Positions 1-7,466 of a stretch of 64,000 bases of DNA are shown piece after piece; the stretch's first letter is position 1, and every line of letters begins with the position of its first letter. This DNA is from Bog-756 sp963753905. GTDB lineage: Bacteria > Actinomycetota > Acidimicrobiia > Acidimicrobiales > RAAP-2. Both the position numbers and the translations under genes were made by a program. Under the pieces are notes generated by a model. It had not been told where the DNA came from. It ran no database searches and worked only from the letters and a program-made list of their open reading frames with translations. The stretch spans positions 1,922,001 through 1,986,000 of the forward strand of contig CAVWDZ010000001.1 in the NCBI GenBank assembly GCA_963753905.1. Direction: 5' to 3'.

Positions 1-49
1 GATCGACGCGGGCGTGCCGAGTTGAGCGACCCAGAGCTACCGGGCGTGG

Positions 50-958
50 TCAGCCGGCTTCTTCAGCGAGAGTCGACAATGCAGACCATGAGGTCCCCAC
101 GATCCTCACCGAGTCCGCCGAGGAAGTCGCAGGCCGGCCGTGCCCACGTTTCCGTTCGGAGTGGATCGTCCGCAGGACGCGGATACCGTCAGACACGGCA
201 TTGAGATTGCTGGTGCCGAAGTAGCGGCTGCGCTCGAAGCTCGGCACCTCGGCCACCCGTAGGCCGGCCTTGGCGATCCGAACGTTGATCAGCGTCTCCA
301 CCTCGAATCCGTCACCCCAGAGCATGGTGCCCGGATCGGCACCCTCTATCTCCGCCTCCAGATCGATGACCGACAGACATTCCCGACGGAAGGCGTTGTA
401 GCCGTAACAGAGGTCGGTGTACCGGGTGCCGTACAGAAGATTGACCACCTTGTTCAGCCAAGAGTTCCCGAACTGCCTGAACCGGCTGATGTCACTGCTG
501 CCGGCTCCGGGCATGAATCGGGAGCCCTTGGCGAAGTCCGCTCCTTCCTTCAACGCGTTGACGAAACGCGGGATCTCCGCCGGGTTGGTCGATCCATCGG
601 CATCGAGCATGACGATGAAGTCCCCTCTAGCCACGGCAAATCCGCAAGCGAGGGCGTTGCCTTTCCCTTTACGGGTCTGGCCGACAATGGTGATACCCGG
701 TCGGAGCCGGCGGGCCACCCGAACGGTGTCATCCGTCGAACCGCCGTCCACAAGGATCACCTGGTAGAGGTCGTCGGGAAGTCCGGTGAGGACGTGGGGG
801 AGGTTCCTGGCCTCGTTCTTCGCAGGGATGACCACGCTCACCGTCGGCTCGAACCTCTCCGCACCCGCCGGCTCGACCTTCTTCCGGCTCGCATCCGGCA
901 CAAATACTTCGACGCGCCGCCTGTTCTGGCGGTACAACCTGACATCGCTCAGTGTCAC
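50..958 (-). CDS. Family 2 glycosyltransferase, dolichol-phosphate-mannose-synthase-like
   Basis: This 302-residue protein is a GT-A fold glycosyltransferase of family 2. The nucleotide-sugar part runs from about residue 38, with SVVIPAKNEARN, the ILVDGGSTDDT segment and the metal-binding DADGS near residue 120. The fold continues to a conserved YGYNAFRRE segment and a GDGFEVET acceptor-side motif. No membrane helices follow the catalytic domain, so it is probably a soluble or peripheral enzyme that moves a sugar to a lipid carrier or polymer. The start is a GTG preceded by a GA-rich ribosome-binding stretch. It stands alone at the left edge, and its sugar and acceptor cannot be read from the sequence. 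Confidence 0.85.
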   Translation of the reverse strand: MTLSDVRLYRQNRRRVEVFVPDASRKKVEPAGAERFEPTVSVVIPAKNEARNLPHVLTGLPDDLYQVILVDGGSTDDTVRVARRLRPGITIVGQTRKGKGNALACGFAVARGDFIVMLDADGSTNPAEIPRFVNALKEGADFAKGSRFMPGAGSSDISRFRQFGNSWLNKVVNLLYGTRYTDLCYGYNAFRRECLSVIDLEAEIEGADPGTMLWGDGFEVETLINVRIAKAGLRVAEVPSFERSRYFGTSNLNAVSDGIRVLRTIHSERKRGHGRPATSSADSVRIVGTSWSALSTLAEEAG

Positions 959-1322
959 GCCCTCTTGCCCCTCTCCACTCGCGCACCTCGACTCGTGCGG
1001 CGTTCCACACGCGGACTGCTACCGGTTCGACACCACTGATGACCGCGCCTGACCGAGGGCGGTCAGCCCACCGGCCCGCACCTCGACGAACTGCCCTCTC
1101 CTCCACCCGGAACCAGTCTCTGTGCAACACGCAGTCCCATCACCGACTCACCCCGACGCCACGGCGCCCCGAAGACAGGTCGGGAAACGACCATGACGCT
1201 TCGGTCACGCCTCAGAGAGTCCATGGTCTTGCTCGTTCGCAGGACCACATGAACCGCTTTTACTCACTGTTAGTGATGGATTGCCCACGCTGCGTGGAAG
1301 TTTATAGAAAGAGGATGGCCCT

Positions 1323-1356
1323 GTCCACCGTCGCTTCCCCGAGAGCGACGGTGGAC
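1323..1356. terminator. Strong hairpin, 13-bp perfect stem
   Basis: The arms 1323-1335 and 1344-1356 are exact reverse complements, with an 8-base loop (1336-1343). There is no T run on either side, so it is not a classical intrinsic terminator. It lies upstream of both flanking genes rather than behind one, which makes a structured RNA or a leftover inverted repeat equally possible. Confidence 0.35.
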
Positions 1357-1485
1357 CCCTCTGGCGACTGGATGCCGGCCTGCCCACCCGACGTGGCTTC
1401 GTCCCCGACGTGAACGCCGATGCCACAGACGGGTCCGTCCTCATGGATGGGGAGGACTCATGCAGGGACCAGACTCTGGACCCGA

Positions 1486-1522
1486 TCGACCATGCTGGAA
1501 GAACCGGTCGACCATGTTGGAA
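1486..1522. repeat. Two direct copies of a 15-mer, 22 bp apart
   Basis: TCGACCATGCTGGAA at 1486-1500 recurs as TCGACCATGTTGGAA at 1508-1522, with one mismatch. The 22-bp period is close to two helical turns, so a protein could bind both copies on the same face. An 8-bp hairpin follows within 15 bases. No nearby gene explains it. Confidence 0.45.
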
Positions 1523-1728
1523 ATCGGGTGCCCAGTGGGTCCCAGCCCTGGACCCACGGAACTGGCCCCTCTCGAGGCTCACGTCGCAGAGGCGGTCATC
1601 GCACCCTTCTCGGGCAGGCAGCCTTACAATCTGATCGGATGATGTGATTCAGAATTCTGACCATCGGGCCGAAGTTGAAGGTATGACTATGCGGGCGCAT
1701 ACGAAGGCCCCGCACAGGGAACGGCACA

Positions 1729-1986
1729 ATGGAACTTCCGGGGAAGAGAACCAACAAGTTCAAGCGTCAGCGGCACCGCGACGGAGTCTGTCACCGATGC
1801 GGATGGAGCGGTTCGGTCGCCAAGGTCGGTCGGCGCCTGCGGGCCCACTTCCGGACGAGCCAGGTGTACGGCCGACTGTGCGATGAGTGCGTCCAGGATC
1901 TGCTGCGGGACGAGGAGCCGGCCCGTGGCGAGCAGGCGCCCGGAACCGGCAGGTCGAAGGTCTCCGACGACCTCGACGTGGCCTGA
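1729..1986 (+). CDS. Small protein with two CxxC pairs
   Basis: This 85-residue basic protein carries CHRC near residue 22 and CDEC near residue 51, the spacing of a four-cysteine zinc ribbon or zinc knuckle. The N-terminus is rich in Lys and Arg (KRTNKFKRQRHRDG) and the C-terminal third is acidic and probably disordered. The two CxxC pairs and the ATG start favour a real gene over chance. The weak ribosome-binding site and lack of a known family keep confidence moderate. It could bind nucleic acid or act as a small regulator. Its function is unknown. Confidence 0.5.
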   Translation: MELPGKRTNKFKRQRHRDGVCHRCGWSGSVAKVGRRLRAHFRTSQVYGRLCDECVQDLLRDEEPARGEQAPGTGRSKVSDDLDVA

Positions 1987-2124
1987 GACCCAGGGATCGC
2001 TTCGGCCGGCTCGCCGGTGGAAGATCGCCGAGCTCCGGCTGCGGCAACGGCACCTGCTGACTGCCACTCCCGACAGGATGTGGTCGGGGCCTAGCAACGA
2101 ACCCCCGCGTCCCCCCTGTGCTCG

Positions 2125-3162
2125 TTGACGCAACCCCCCGGTCCTTTCGACTCCCGATCTGGCCAACGGCGACGCTACCGACGGGTAACCGGCTTGGCGT
2201 TCATCAGTTGGGTGATCGTCGTCCCGCTGGTGATCGTGGCGCTGTTCCGAATCGTGGCCTGGGACGACTTCGAGCCGTTCGCCGTCGTCAACGCGTTCAC
2301 CGCGTTCGTCTACCTACCCGCGTGGGTGGTGCTCGCCGTGGCCGCGGTGTGTCGGCGAACCTTCCTGGCCGGCGCGGCCCTGCTCGTTGTCCTGGCCCAG
2401 ATCGCCTTCCTCTACCCTGAGCTGTCCGCCGCTCAGCCGGTCCCCAGGTGGGCTGCGGCGGCACCGACCCTCCGTCTTCTCGACGCCAACGTTGACAAGA
2501 ACAACCCTTCGATTGCCGGCTACGCCGAAGAGATAGCAACGGTCCGCCCGCAGCTCGTGACCATGGAGGAGGTGAACCCGATCGATGTAGCCCACCTGGC
2601 CGAGACCGGCGCACTGACCCACCTCCCCTACCAGGTCGAGATCAGGCGGTACGGATCGACCGGCTTCTTCATCGCCTCGCACTACCCGCTTGCCGGCACG
2701 AACGCCGTCTTCTACACCGCCGGACTTCCGGTCATCTTCCAGACGACGGTGGAGCTGCCGTCGGGACCTCAACCGCTGTGGGTGGTCCACACCATCGCCC
2801 CCTTGCCGGCGTCCTTCTCTTCGTGGAGAGGGGAGCTCGCCCTCATCGACCGCCTCCTCGTCTCCCATGGGGCGGGCGGGCTGCTCGTCGTTGGTGACTT
2901 CAACGCCACCTGGGGGAACGGGGGATTCCGCGACATCCTGGCAACCGGGCTCACGGACGGCGCAGCTGCCCGAGGGCAGGCCTTCGACATGACCTGGTCG
3001 CAGACCGTGCCCGTCATCCCCCCACTGGCGCGGATCGACCACGTGCTCACCGGAACCGGCCTGGTCGTCACCCAGATCAGGACAGCCAACGGACCCGGCA
3101 GCGACCACAGGGTACTGATCGCCACGGTGGCGTTGCACCGAGTGCCGAAGCGGGGGACCTGA
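2125..3162 (+). CDS. Membrane-anchored endonuclease/exonuclease/phosphatase family protein
   Basis: This is a 345-residue protein with three N-terminal membrane helices (about residues 22-46, 50-70 and 73-92) and a C-terminal EEP domain outside or facing the membrane. The catalytic set is visible: Asn in LLDANVDKNN, Glu in TMEEVNP, Asp/Asn in VVGDFNATWGN, Asp in ARIDHVL and the Asp-His pair in GPGSDHRVL. Family members of this shape include phosphodiesterases and secreted or surface nucleases, so the substrate is open. The start used is TTG, and a GTG a little downstream is possible. It converges on the enoyl-CoA hydratase gene with 40 bases between stops. Confidence 0.8.
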   Translation: MTQPPGPFDSRSGQRRRYRRVTGLAFISWVIVVPLVIVALFRIVAWDDFEPFAVVNAFTAFVYLPAWVVLAVAAVCRRTFLAGAALLVVLAQIAFLYPELSAAQPVPRWAAAAPTLRLLDANVDKNNPSIAGYAEEIATVRPQLVTMEEVNPIDVAHLAETGALTHLPYQVEIRRYGSTGFFIASHYPLAGTNAVFYTAGLPVIFQTTVELPSGPQPLWVVHTIAPLPASFSSWRGELALIDRLLVSHGAGGLLVVGDFNATWGNGGFRDILATGLTDGAAARGQAFDMTWSQTVPVIPPLARIDHVLTGTGLVVTQIRTANGPGSDHRVLIATVALHRVPKRGT

Positions 3163-3202
3163 AGCACCGCACCCCAGGCGACTCTGCCGGGACCGTGGTG
3201 GC

Positions 3203-3997
3203 TCAGCGACCTTCGAAGCGCGCCGAGCGTTTCTCCGAGAACGCCCGCAGCGCCTCCTTGGTGTCGTGGGTGGTGAAGTTGAGGGCCTGGGACCGCGCCT
3301 CCTCCTCGAGCGCCTGCTCCATCGAGAGCCCCGAGAAGGCGTTGAGCATGGACTTGGTCAGGGAAAGTGCGAGGGTCGGGCCCTCGGCGAGCCGCCGGGC
3401 CCAGTCGTCGACGAACGCGTCGAGCTGGTCGTCGGGGACCACCCGGTTGACCAGGCCGAGGTCCGCCGCCTCCCGGGAGTCGAGAATGTCCGCGAAGAAG
3501 GTCAGTTCCTTGGCGCGGTGCAGGCCGATGAGCCGCGGCAGGAGCCATGAGGCGCCGAAGTCGATCGAAAGGCCGCGCTTGGCGAAGATCTGGGAGAACC
3601 GGGCCGACTCCGACGCGACCACAAGATCGCAGCCGAGCGCCATGCTCAGGCCCGCGCCCGCCGCGATGCCGTCGACCTTGGCGATGGTCGGCTTGGGGAG
3701 CCGATGGAGCCGGAGGGCCACCTCACCGAGGGCCCGCATCTGGAGGAGGGAATGGTCGCCGGGCCGGCCCGCCACGTCGGTGGGGTCGGAGAGGTCGGCA
3801 CCCGAACAGAAGGCGCCGCCCGCACCGGTCAGGACCAGCACCCGGTCGTGGCGGTCGGCGGCCACCTCCTCGAAGGTGGCCAGCAGCTCGTGCCACATGG
3901 TGCCGGTGGCCGCGTTCTTCCGTTCCGGGCGGTTCATGGTCACCGTGACCACGCCGCCCTGGCGCTCCACGACGAGGGTCTCGAGCATGCTGGGCAT
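3203..3997 (-). CDS. Enoyl-CoA hydratase/isomerase family protein
   Basis: This 264-residue crotonase-fold enzyme probably hydrates or isomerises enoyl-CoA in fatty acid or aromatic acid breakdown. The first oxyanion-hole segment is GAGGAFCSGADLSDP near residue 60. The second is the GIAAGAGLSMALGCDLVVAS stretch near residues 107-125, followed by a Gly-Ala-Ser-Trp-LLPRLIG helix and the EAADLGLVNRVV segment. The second acidic catalytic position reads as Asp in LSIDFGAS, as in PaaG-like members. It has its own promoter just upstream and is not coupled to yraN. Confidence 0.87.
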   Translation of the reverse strand: MPSMLETLVVERQGGVVTVTMNRPERKNAATGTMWHELLATFEEVAADRHDRVLVLTGAGGAFCSGADLSDPTDVAGRPGDHSLLQMRALGEVALRLHRLPKPTIAKVDGIAAGAGLSMALGCDLVVASESARFSQIFAKRGLSIDFGASWLLPRLIGLHRAKELTFFADILDSREAADLGLVNRVVPDDQLDAFVDDWARRLAEGPTLALSLTKSMLNAFSGLSMEQALEEEARSQALNFTTHDTKEALRAFSEKRSARFEGR

Positions 3998-4003
3998 CGG
4001 CGC

Positions 4004-4009
4004 AGCCTA
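4004..4009 (-). promoter_or_regulatory. -10 element of a leaderless promoter for the enoyl-CoA hydratase
   Basis: Read on the minus strand this is TAGGCT, six bases before the ATG at 3997. A transcript starting at the usual distance would begin at the start codon. No convincing -35 box is visible. Confidence 0.5.
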
Positions 4010-4038
4010 CGAGACGGGGCCGACCCCGGTCGGAAGCC

Positions 4039-4425
4039 TCAGAAGGCGTCCTCGATGACCTCGACATCGCCGGCGGTGATCGACACGACGTCGAAGCGGA
4101 CCTCGACACGGGCCCGCCCGGACGCCGGGGTCAGCTCGGAGAGCCAGCGGGCGGCGAGGCGTCGGATGCGGCGCTGCTTGGCGGTACGAACCGCCTCGGC
4201 TCCGCTCCCGAACCGATCGCTCCTGCGCGCCTTGACCTCACAGAACACGACGGTGCGGCCCCGGCGTACGATGAGGTCGATCTCTCCCTCCCGCCGGCGC
4301 CAGTTGCGCTCGAGGATCTCGTAGCCACGTTCTTCGTACCAGGCCGCGGCGAGATCCTCCCCGGCGGCGCCCAGTATCCGGCGGGGGTCGGGCCCAGGGT
4401 CCGGGCCCGACGCGCCCGCGGTCAC
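4039..4425 (-). CDS. yraN: YraN family endonuclease-like protein (UPF0102)
   Basis: This 128-residue protein has a restriction-endonuclease-like fold. The core motif is present: LAAAWYEERGYEILERNW, then EGEIDLIVRRG and VFCEVKARRS, giving the Glu-Asp-(Glu-x-Lys) metal site. A basic helix (KQRRIRRLAARWL) follows. The family is widespread, and its role in DNA processing is not settled. The GTG start at 4425 overlaps the stop of the DUF2469 gene as GTGA, which fixes the start and points to translational coupling. Its place at the end of the rplS group is typical for actinobacteria. Confidence 0.9.
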   Translation of the reverse strand: MTAGASGPDPGPDPRRILGAAGEDLAAAWYEERGYEILERNWRRREGEIDLIVRRGRTVVFCEVKARRSDRFGSGAEAVRTAKQRRIRRLAARWLSELTPASGRARVEVRFDVVSITAGDVEVIEDAF

Positions 4426-4715
4426 AGCTCCTTGTCGGGCAGACGCTCGATGTTGACGTCGCGGAAGGTGAGGATCCGCACCGAGGGGACGAAGCGCGCG
4501 GGCCGGTACATGTCCCAGACCCAGGCGTCCTGGAGGACGACCTCCACACAGGCGGGCGAGGTGTCCGAGCGCACCGTCACCTCCACCGTGTTGGCCAGAT
4601 AGAACCGGCGCTCGGTCTCCACCACGTACGAGAAGAGCGGGACGACGGCGCGGTACTCGTGCACCAGCGCCAGCTCGATCTCGGACTCGTAGCGTTCGAG
4701 GTCCTCTTCGCTCAT
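4422..4715 (-). CDS. DUF2469 family protein
   Basis: This 97-residue protein begins MSEEDLERYESEIELAL, the usual N-terminus of this actinobacterial family. It ends with the conserved WVWDMYRPARFVPSVR segment and ILTFRDVNIE. The family has no known function but is nearly always found between rplS and yraN, as here. An ATG ten codons upstream is in frame, but the family alignment favours 4715. The stop overlaps yraN by four bases. Confidence 0.9.
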   Translation of the reverse strand: MSEEDLERYESEIELALVHEYRAVVPLFSYVVETERRFYLANTVEVTVRSDTSPACVEVVLQDAWVWDMYRPARFVPSVRILTFRDVNIERLPDKEL

Positions 4716-4781
4716 CGCACCGGTGACGGCATCGCCACAACCCACCGCCGGGCACCCTGCCCCGGCGACCCGTCCGACCGC

Positions 4782-5135
4782 TCAGGACCGCGCAGCCCGC
4801 CGCTCCTTGATCTTGGCCGCCTTGCCGTGGCGGTCGCGCAGGTAGTACAGCTTCGCCCGTCGGACGTCACCGAGGGAGACCACCTCGGTGTGGTCGATCA
4901 CCGGGGAGTGCACCGGGAAGGTGCGTTCGACACCGACTCCGAAGCTGACCTTGCGGACGGTGAAGGTCTCGCGCACCCCGGTGCCCTGACGCCGGACGAC
5001 CGTGCCCTGGAAGACCTGGACGCGCTCACGGGTACCTTCCACGACCCGGACGTGCACCTTGACCGTGTCCCCGGGGCGGAACTCGGGGATGTCGTCGCGC
5101 AGGCTGTCGCGGTCGATGATGTCGGTCGGGTTCAT
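4782..5135 (-). CDS. rplS: 50S ribosomal protein L19
   Basis: This is the 117-residue L19 protein of the large ribosomal subunit, located at the 30S-50S interface. Family signatures run through the chain: IPEFRPGDTVKVHVRVVEG, FQGTVVRRQGTGVRETFTVRK, GVGVERTFPVHSP and RRAKLYYLRDRHGKAAKIKE. The ATG start is preceded by GGAGAG. The 125-base gap after trmD could hold its own promoter. Confidence 0.98.
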   Translation of the reverse strand: MNPTDIIDRDSLRDDIPEFRPGDTVKVHVRVVEGTRERVQVFQGTVVRRQGTGVRETFTVRKVSFGVGVERTFPVHSPVIDHTEVVSLGDVRRAKLYYLRDRHGKAAKIKERRAARS

Positions 5136-5260
5136 GGGACGCGTCTCTCCAGCGGTCGTTCGGTCGCTCCCCCGACGGCAGCCCGGTCACCAGGCACCTG
5201 TGCGGTCCCTGTGCCACGGGCCGTCACCGTGGATGCCGGCTGGTCCGGCGCCGACGAGGC

Positions 5261-6091
5261 TCACTCATCGTAGCCGTGATCGCGTAATCGACGCACCTCG
5301 CCGTGCTCGGCCAGCAGCCGCACCTCCTCAGGGGTCAGCCCACCTCGCCGCTCCACGAGGTCGGGACGACGGTCGAGGGTTCTGACCAGGGACTGCACCC
5401 GGCGCCACGCCTCCACGCGGGCGTGGTCCCCCGACCGGAGGACCTCGGGAACCTCCCAGCCCCGGAAGTCGGCCGGGCGGGTGTACTGGGGGTACTCGAG
5501 CAATCCGGCGACGAAGCTCTCGTCGTCCGCCGAGCGGTCGTTGCCGAGGACCCCGGGGAGCAGCCGGGCCACCGCCTCCACGACGACCAGGGCGGCCAAC
5601 TCGCCACCGGCGAGGACGTAGTCGCCGACCGAGAGCTCACCGTCGACCAGGTGGTCGGCCACCCGCTGGTCGACTCCTTCGTAGCGGCCGCAGAGCAGCG
5701 AGAACCCGCCCGGGCAGGCGGCGAGCTCATGGGCAACCGACTGGTCGAACCGTCGTCCGGAGGGGGTGAGCAGGAACAGTGGGCGCGCCAGCCCCTGCTC
5801 GGAGGCGCTGACCGACTCGACGACCTCGAAGACGGGCTTCGGGGAGAGGACCATGCCGGCGCCCCCGCCGAAGGGGGCGTCGTCGACCGAGCGGTGCACG
5901 TCGTGGGCCGCGTCGCGCACATCGTGGGCACGGAGCTCGAGCCGCCCACACGAGCGGGCCCGCCCGAGGATGGACGCGGCCCAATACTGCTCGAGCACCT
6001 CGGGGAACAGTGTGAAACAGTGGATGCGGAAGGGGACCGGGGCGGAGCCCGGATCCGGCCGCCCCGCGGCGCCGGTGGCCGGGGCGCTCAC
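5261..6091 (-). CDS. trmD: tRNA (guanine-N1-)-methyltransferase TrmD
   Basis: This 276-residue SPOUT methyltransferase makes m1G37 in tRNA, which prevents +1 frameshifting. The N-terminus FRIHCFTLFPEVLEQYW and the deep trefoil knot are clear: LLCGRYEGVDQRV, then ELSVGDYVLAGGELAA and the PGVLGNDRSADDESF segment. About 20 extra residues precede the usual start. The GTG start overlaps the rimM stop by four bases (GTGA), so the two RNA-maturation genes are probably coupled. Confidence 0.97.
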   Translation of the reverse strand: MSAPATGAAGRPDPGSAPVPFRIHCFTLFPEVLEQYWAASILGRARSCGRLELRAHDVRDAAHDVHRSVDDAPFGGGAGMVLSPKPVFEVVESVSASEQGLARPLFLLTPSGRRFDQSVAHELAACPGGFSLLCGRYEGVDQRVADHLVDGELSVGDYVLAGGELAALVVVEAVARLLPGVLGNDRSADDESFVAGLLEYPQYTRPADFRGWEVPEVLRSGDHARVEAWRRVQSLVRTLDRRPDLVERRGGLTPEEVRLLAEHGEVRRLRDHGYDE

Positions 6092-6633
6092 GGGAGATCG
6101 AGCAGGCCGTCGGGGATCTCGACGGTGATCCGCACCCCGGGCTCCGAGCTGGTCACGAACCCGAGCGGGATCAGACCTCCGCCCGACAGGACCAGGAGGT
6201 CACTGGCGGGATTGGCTTCGACAGCGTCGACGGTTCCGAGCACCCGTCCGGAGGTGTCCTCCACGGTCGAACCGATCAATTCGTGGACCCAGAGGGCGTC
6301 GGGATCGTCGAGCGGCGCGGCGAACAGGTCGGTTCCCCGCAACGCCTCGGCCGCATCGATGCCCTGCACGGACGCGAAGGTCACGATGTGGCGTCCACGA
6401 TGCGGTGTCGACCGCTCGACCCGGAGTTCGCGGCCGTCCGCGCAGACCAGCACCGACCCGGGCGCCACCCGTTCGTCACGGTTTGTGGTCAGGGACACCA
6501 CGACGTCACCGCGCACGCCGTGGGGCTTGACGATCCGTCCGACACCCAGAAGGGAGTCCGGCTCGGAGCGGGAACGCCCACCTGCCGGATCCCGCACGAC
6601 GCCGTCGCCGGCAACGGAACCGGTGTCGGGCAC
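6088..6633 (-). CDS. rimM: 16S rRNA processing protein RimM
   Basis: This is a 181-residue 30S maturation factor that binds S19 and helps fold the 16S 3-prime domain. The N-terminal RimM domain begins LLGVGRIVKPHGVRGDVVV near residue 29, and the PRC-barrel part follows from about residue 100 (DALWVHELIGSTVEDTSG) and ends VEIPDGLLDLP. The first 28 residues are probably disordered. The start is GTG, 11 bases after the KH-domain gene. Confidence 0.95.
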   Translation of the reverse strand: MPDTGSVAGDGVVRDPAGGRSRSEPDSLLGVGRIVKPHGVRGDVVVSLTTNRDERVAPGSVLVCADGRELRVERSTPHRGRHIVTFASVQGIDAAEALRGTDLFAAPLDDPDALWVHELIGSTVEDTSGRVLGTVDAVEANPASDLLVLSGGGLIPLGFVTSSEPGVRITVEIPDGLLDLP

Positions 6634-6644
6634 CGATCGCCGCG

Positions 6645-6980
6645 TCAGTCGTCGACGATGTCGACGCTGGTCTGGACCCCGTCGCGTGCCCCGGCGGCCG
6701 CGACCACCGTGCGGATGGCCTGGGCCACCCGGCCACGGCGGCCGATGACCCGGCCCATGTCCTCCGGGGCCACGTGGATGCGGAACCGCACCGAGTCGCC
6801 GCGCTCGTCGGTGTTGATGACGACCGCGTCGATGTCGGAGGCGATCGAATGGACCAGGTAGGTCACCACTGCGAGGGGGGTGCCACCCGAGACGCGGTTA
6901 CCGGCGTCGTCGTCGTCCTCGTCGATGTCGTCGATGGTGTTGACATCCCCGGCCGCGTCCACGGCCAGTTCGTCGGTCAC
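6645..6980 (-). CDS. khpA: KH-domain RNA-binding protein (KhpA/YlqC type)
   Basis: This 111-residue protein has an acidic N-terminal leader (DDIDEDDDDAG) followed by a single KH domain: VVTYLVHSIASDIDAVVI, FRIHVAPEDMGRVIGRRGR with the GxxG loop, and AIRTVV. In other bacteria the rpsP-neighbouring KH protein binds many RNAs as a chaperone, often with a KhpB/Jag partner. Its GTG start overlaps the rpsP stop (GTGA). The acidic leader is longer than in typical relatives of about 75-80 residues. Confidence 0.9.
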   Translation of the reverse strand: MTDELAVDAAGDVNTIDDIDEDDDDAGNRVSGGTPLAVVTYLVHSIASDIDAVVINTDERGDSVRFRIHVAPEDMGRVIGRRGRVAQAIRTVVAAAGARDGVQTSVDIVDD

Positions 6981-7264
6981 CGGGCCGCCTTGACCGAGGC
7001 GAACTCGTCGAGGGCACCCGACTGCTTGAGCAGCTTCTCGACCCGCTCGGTCGGCTGGGCGCCCTGGGAGAGCCACCTGACGGCCTTGTCGTTGTCGATC
7101 GCGACCACCGCGTCGGGCTCGGCACGCGACTTGCCTCGGGGGGCGTAGGTGCCCACGATCTCGATGAACCGCCCGTTGCGCGGTGAGCGGCTGTCCGCCG
7201 CCACCAACCGGTAGGTCGGCTGCTTCTTCTTCCCGATCCGCACGAGGCGGAGCTTTACTGCCAC
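6977..7264 (-). CDS. rpsP: 30S ribosomal protein S16
   Basis: This 95-residue small-subunit protein begins (M)AVKLRLVRIGKKKQPTYRLV and contains DSRSPRNGRFIEIVGTYAP. The GTG start at 7264 has AGGAG eight bases upstream, which decides it over longer in-frame options. The gene heads the rpsP-KH-rimM-trmD set and has a 202-base leader after ffh. Confidence 0.97.
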   Translation of the reverse strand: MAVKLRLVRIGKKKQPTYRLVAADSRSPRNGRFIEIVGTYAPRGKSRAEPDAVVAIDNDKAVRWLSQGAQPTERVEKLLKQSGALDEFASVKAAR

Positions 7265-7386
7265 GGTCAACTCCTCTGTTGCAGGGTATCCACGAGGTCG
7301 GTCTTCCACGCGGGGCCGGGCCTCCGGGGGGAGCCCGACCGTTCCGGCCGATCCACCCGGGGCGGCCCACAGTCTCCCACCAACGC

Positions 7387-7411
7387 GGGGGCCCGCGTGC
7401 ACGCGGCCCCC
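7387..7411. terminator. GC hairpin between ffh and rpsP
   Basis: A perfect 10-base palindrome (7395-7404) is flanked by further pairs, C93-94 with G7405-7406 and G87-91 with C7407-7411, giving a stem of about 12 bp with one bulged base. There is no T run. It could attenuate or end transcription from ffh before rpsP. Confidence 0.35.
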
Positions 7412-7466
7412 GGGGCGCATCCTGGGTACCGGGGCCGGCCGCACCAGCCCCGCGGGAGGGCGGCGG

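Larger units (their letters stand above)
959..1728. other. Gene-poor interval with hairpin and short repeat
   Basis: About 770 bases lie between two divergently placed genes. Reading frames here are short, have no recognisable domains and lack good ribosome-binding sites. The interval is patchy in base composition, with an AT-richer island near 1245-1320. It contains a 13-bp perfect hairpin (1323-1356), a twice-repeated 15-mer (1486-1522) and an 8-bp hairpin (arms 1535-1542 and 1550-1557). A TACAAT element at 1625-1630 could be a -10 box for the gene at 1729. It may be the eroded remnant of a mobile element or hold a small RNA, and neither can be shown here. Confidence 0.4.

Noticed and set aside
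952..1413. A 153-codon plus-strand frame in the gene-poor interval
   Set aside because: No ribosome-binding site, no domain and codon use unlike real genes. It overlaps the start of the glycosyltransferase gene.
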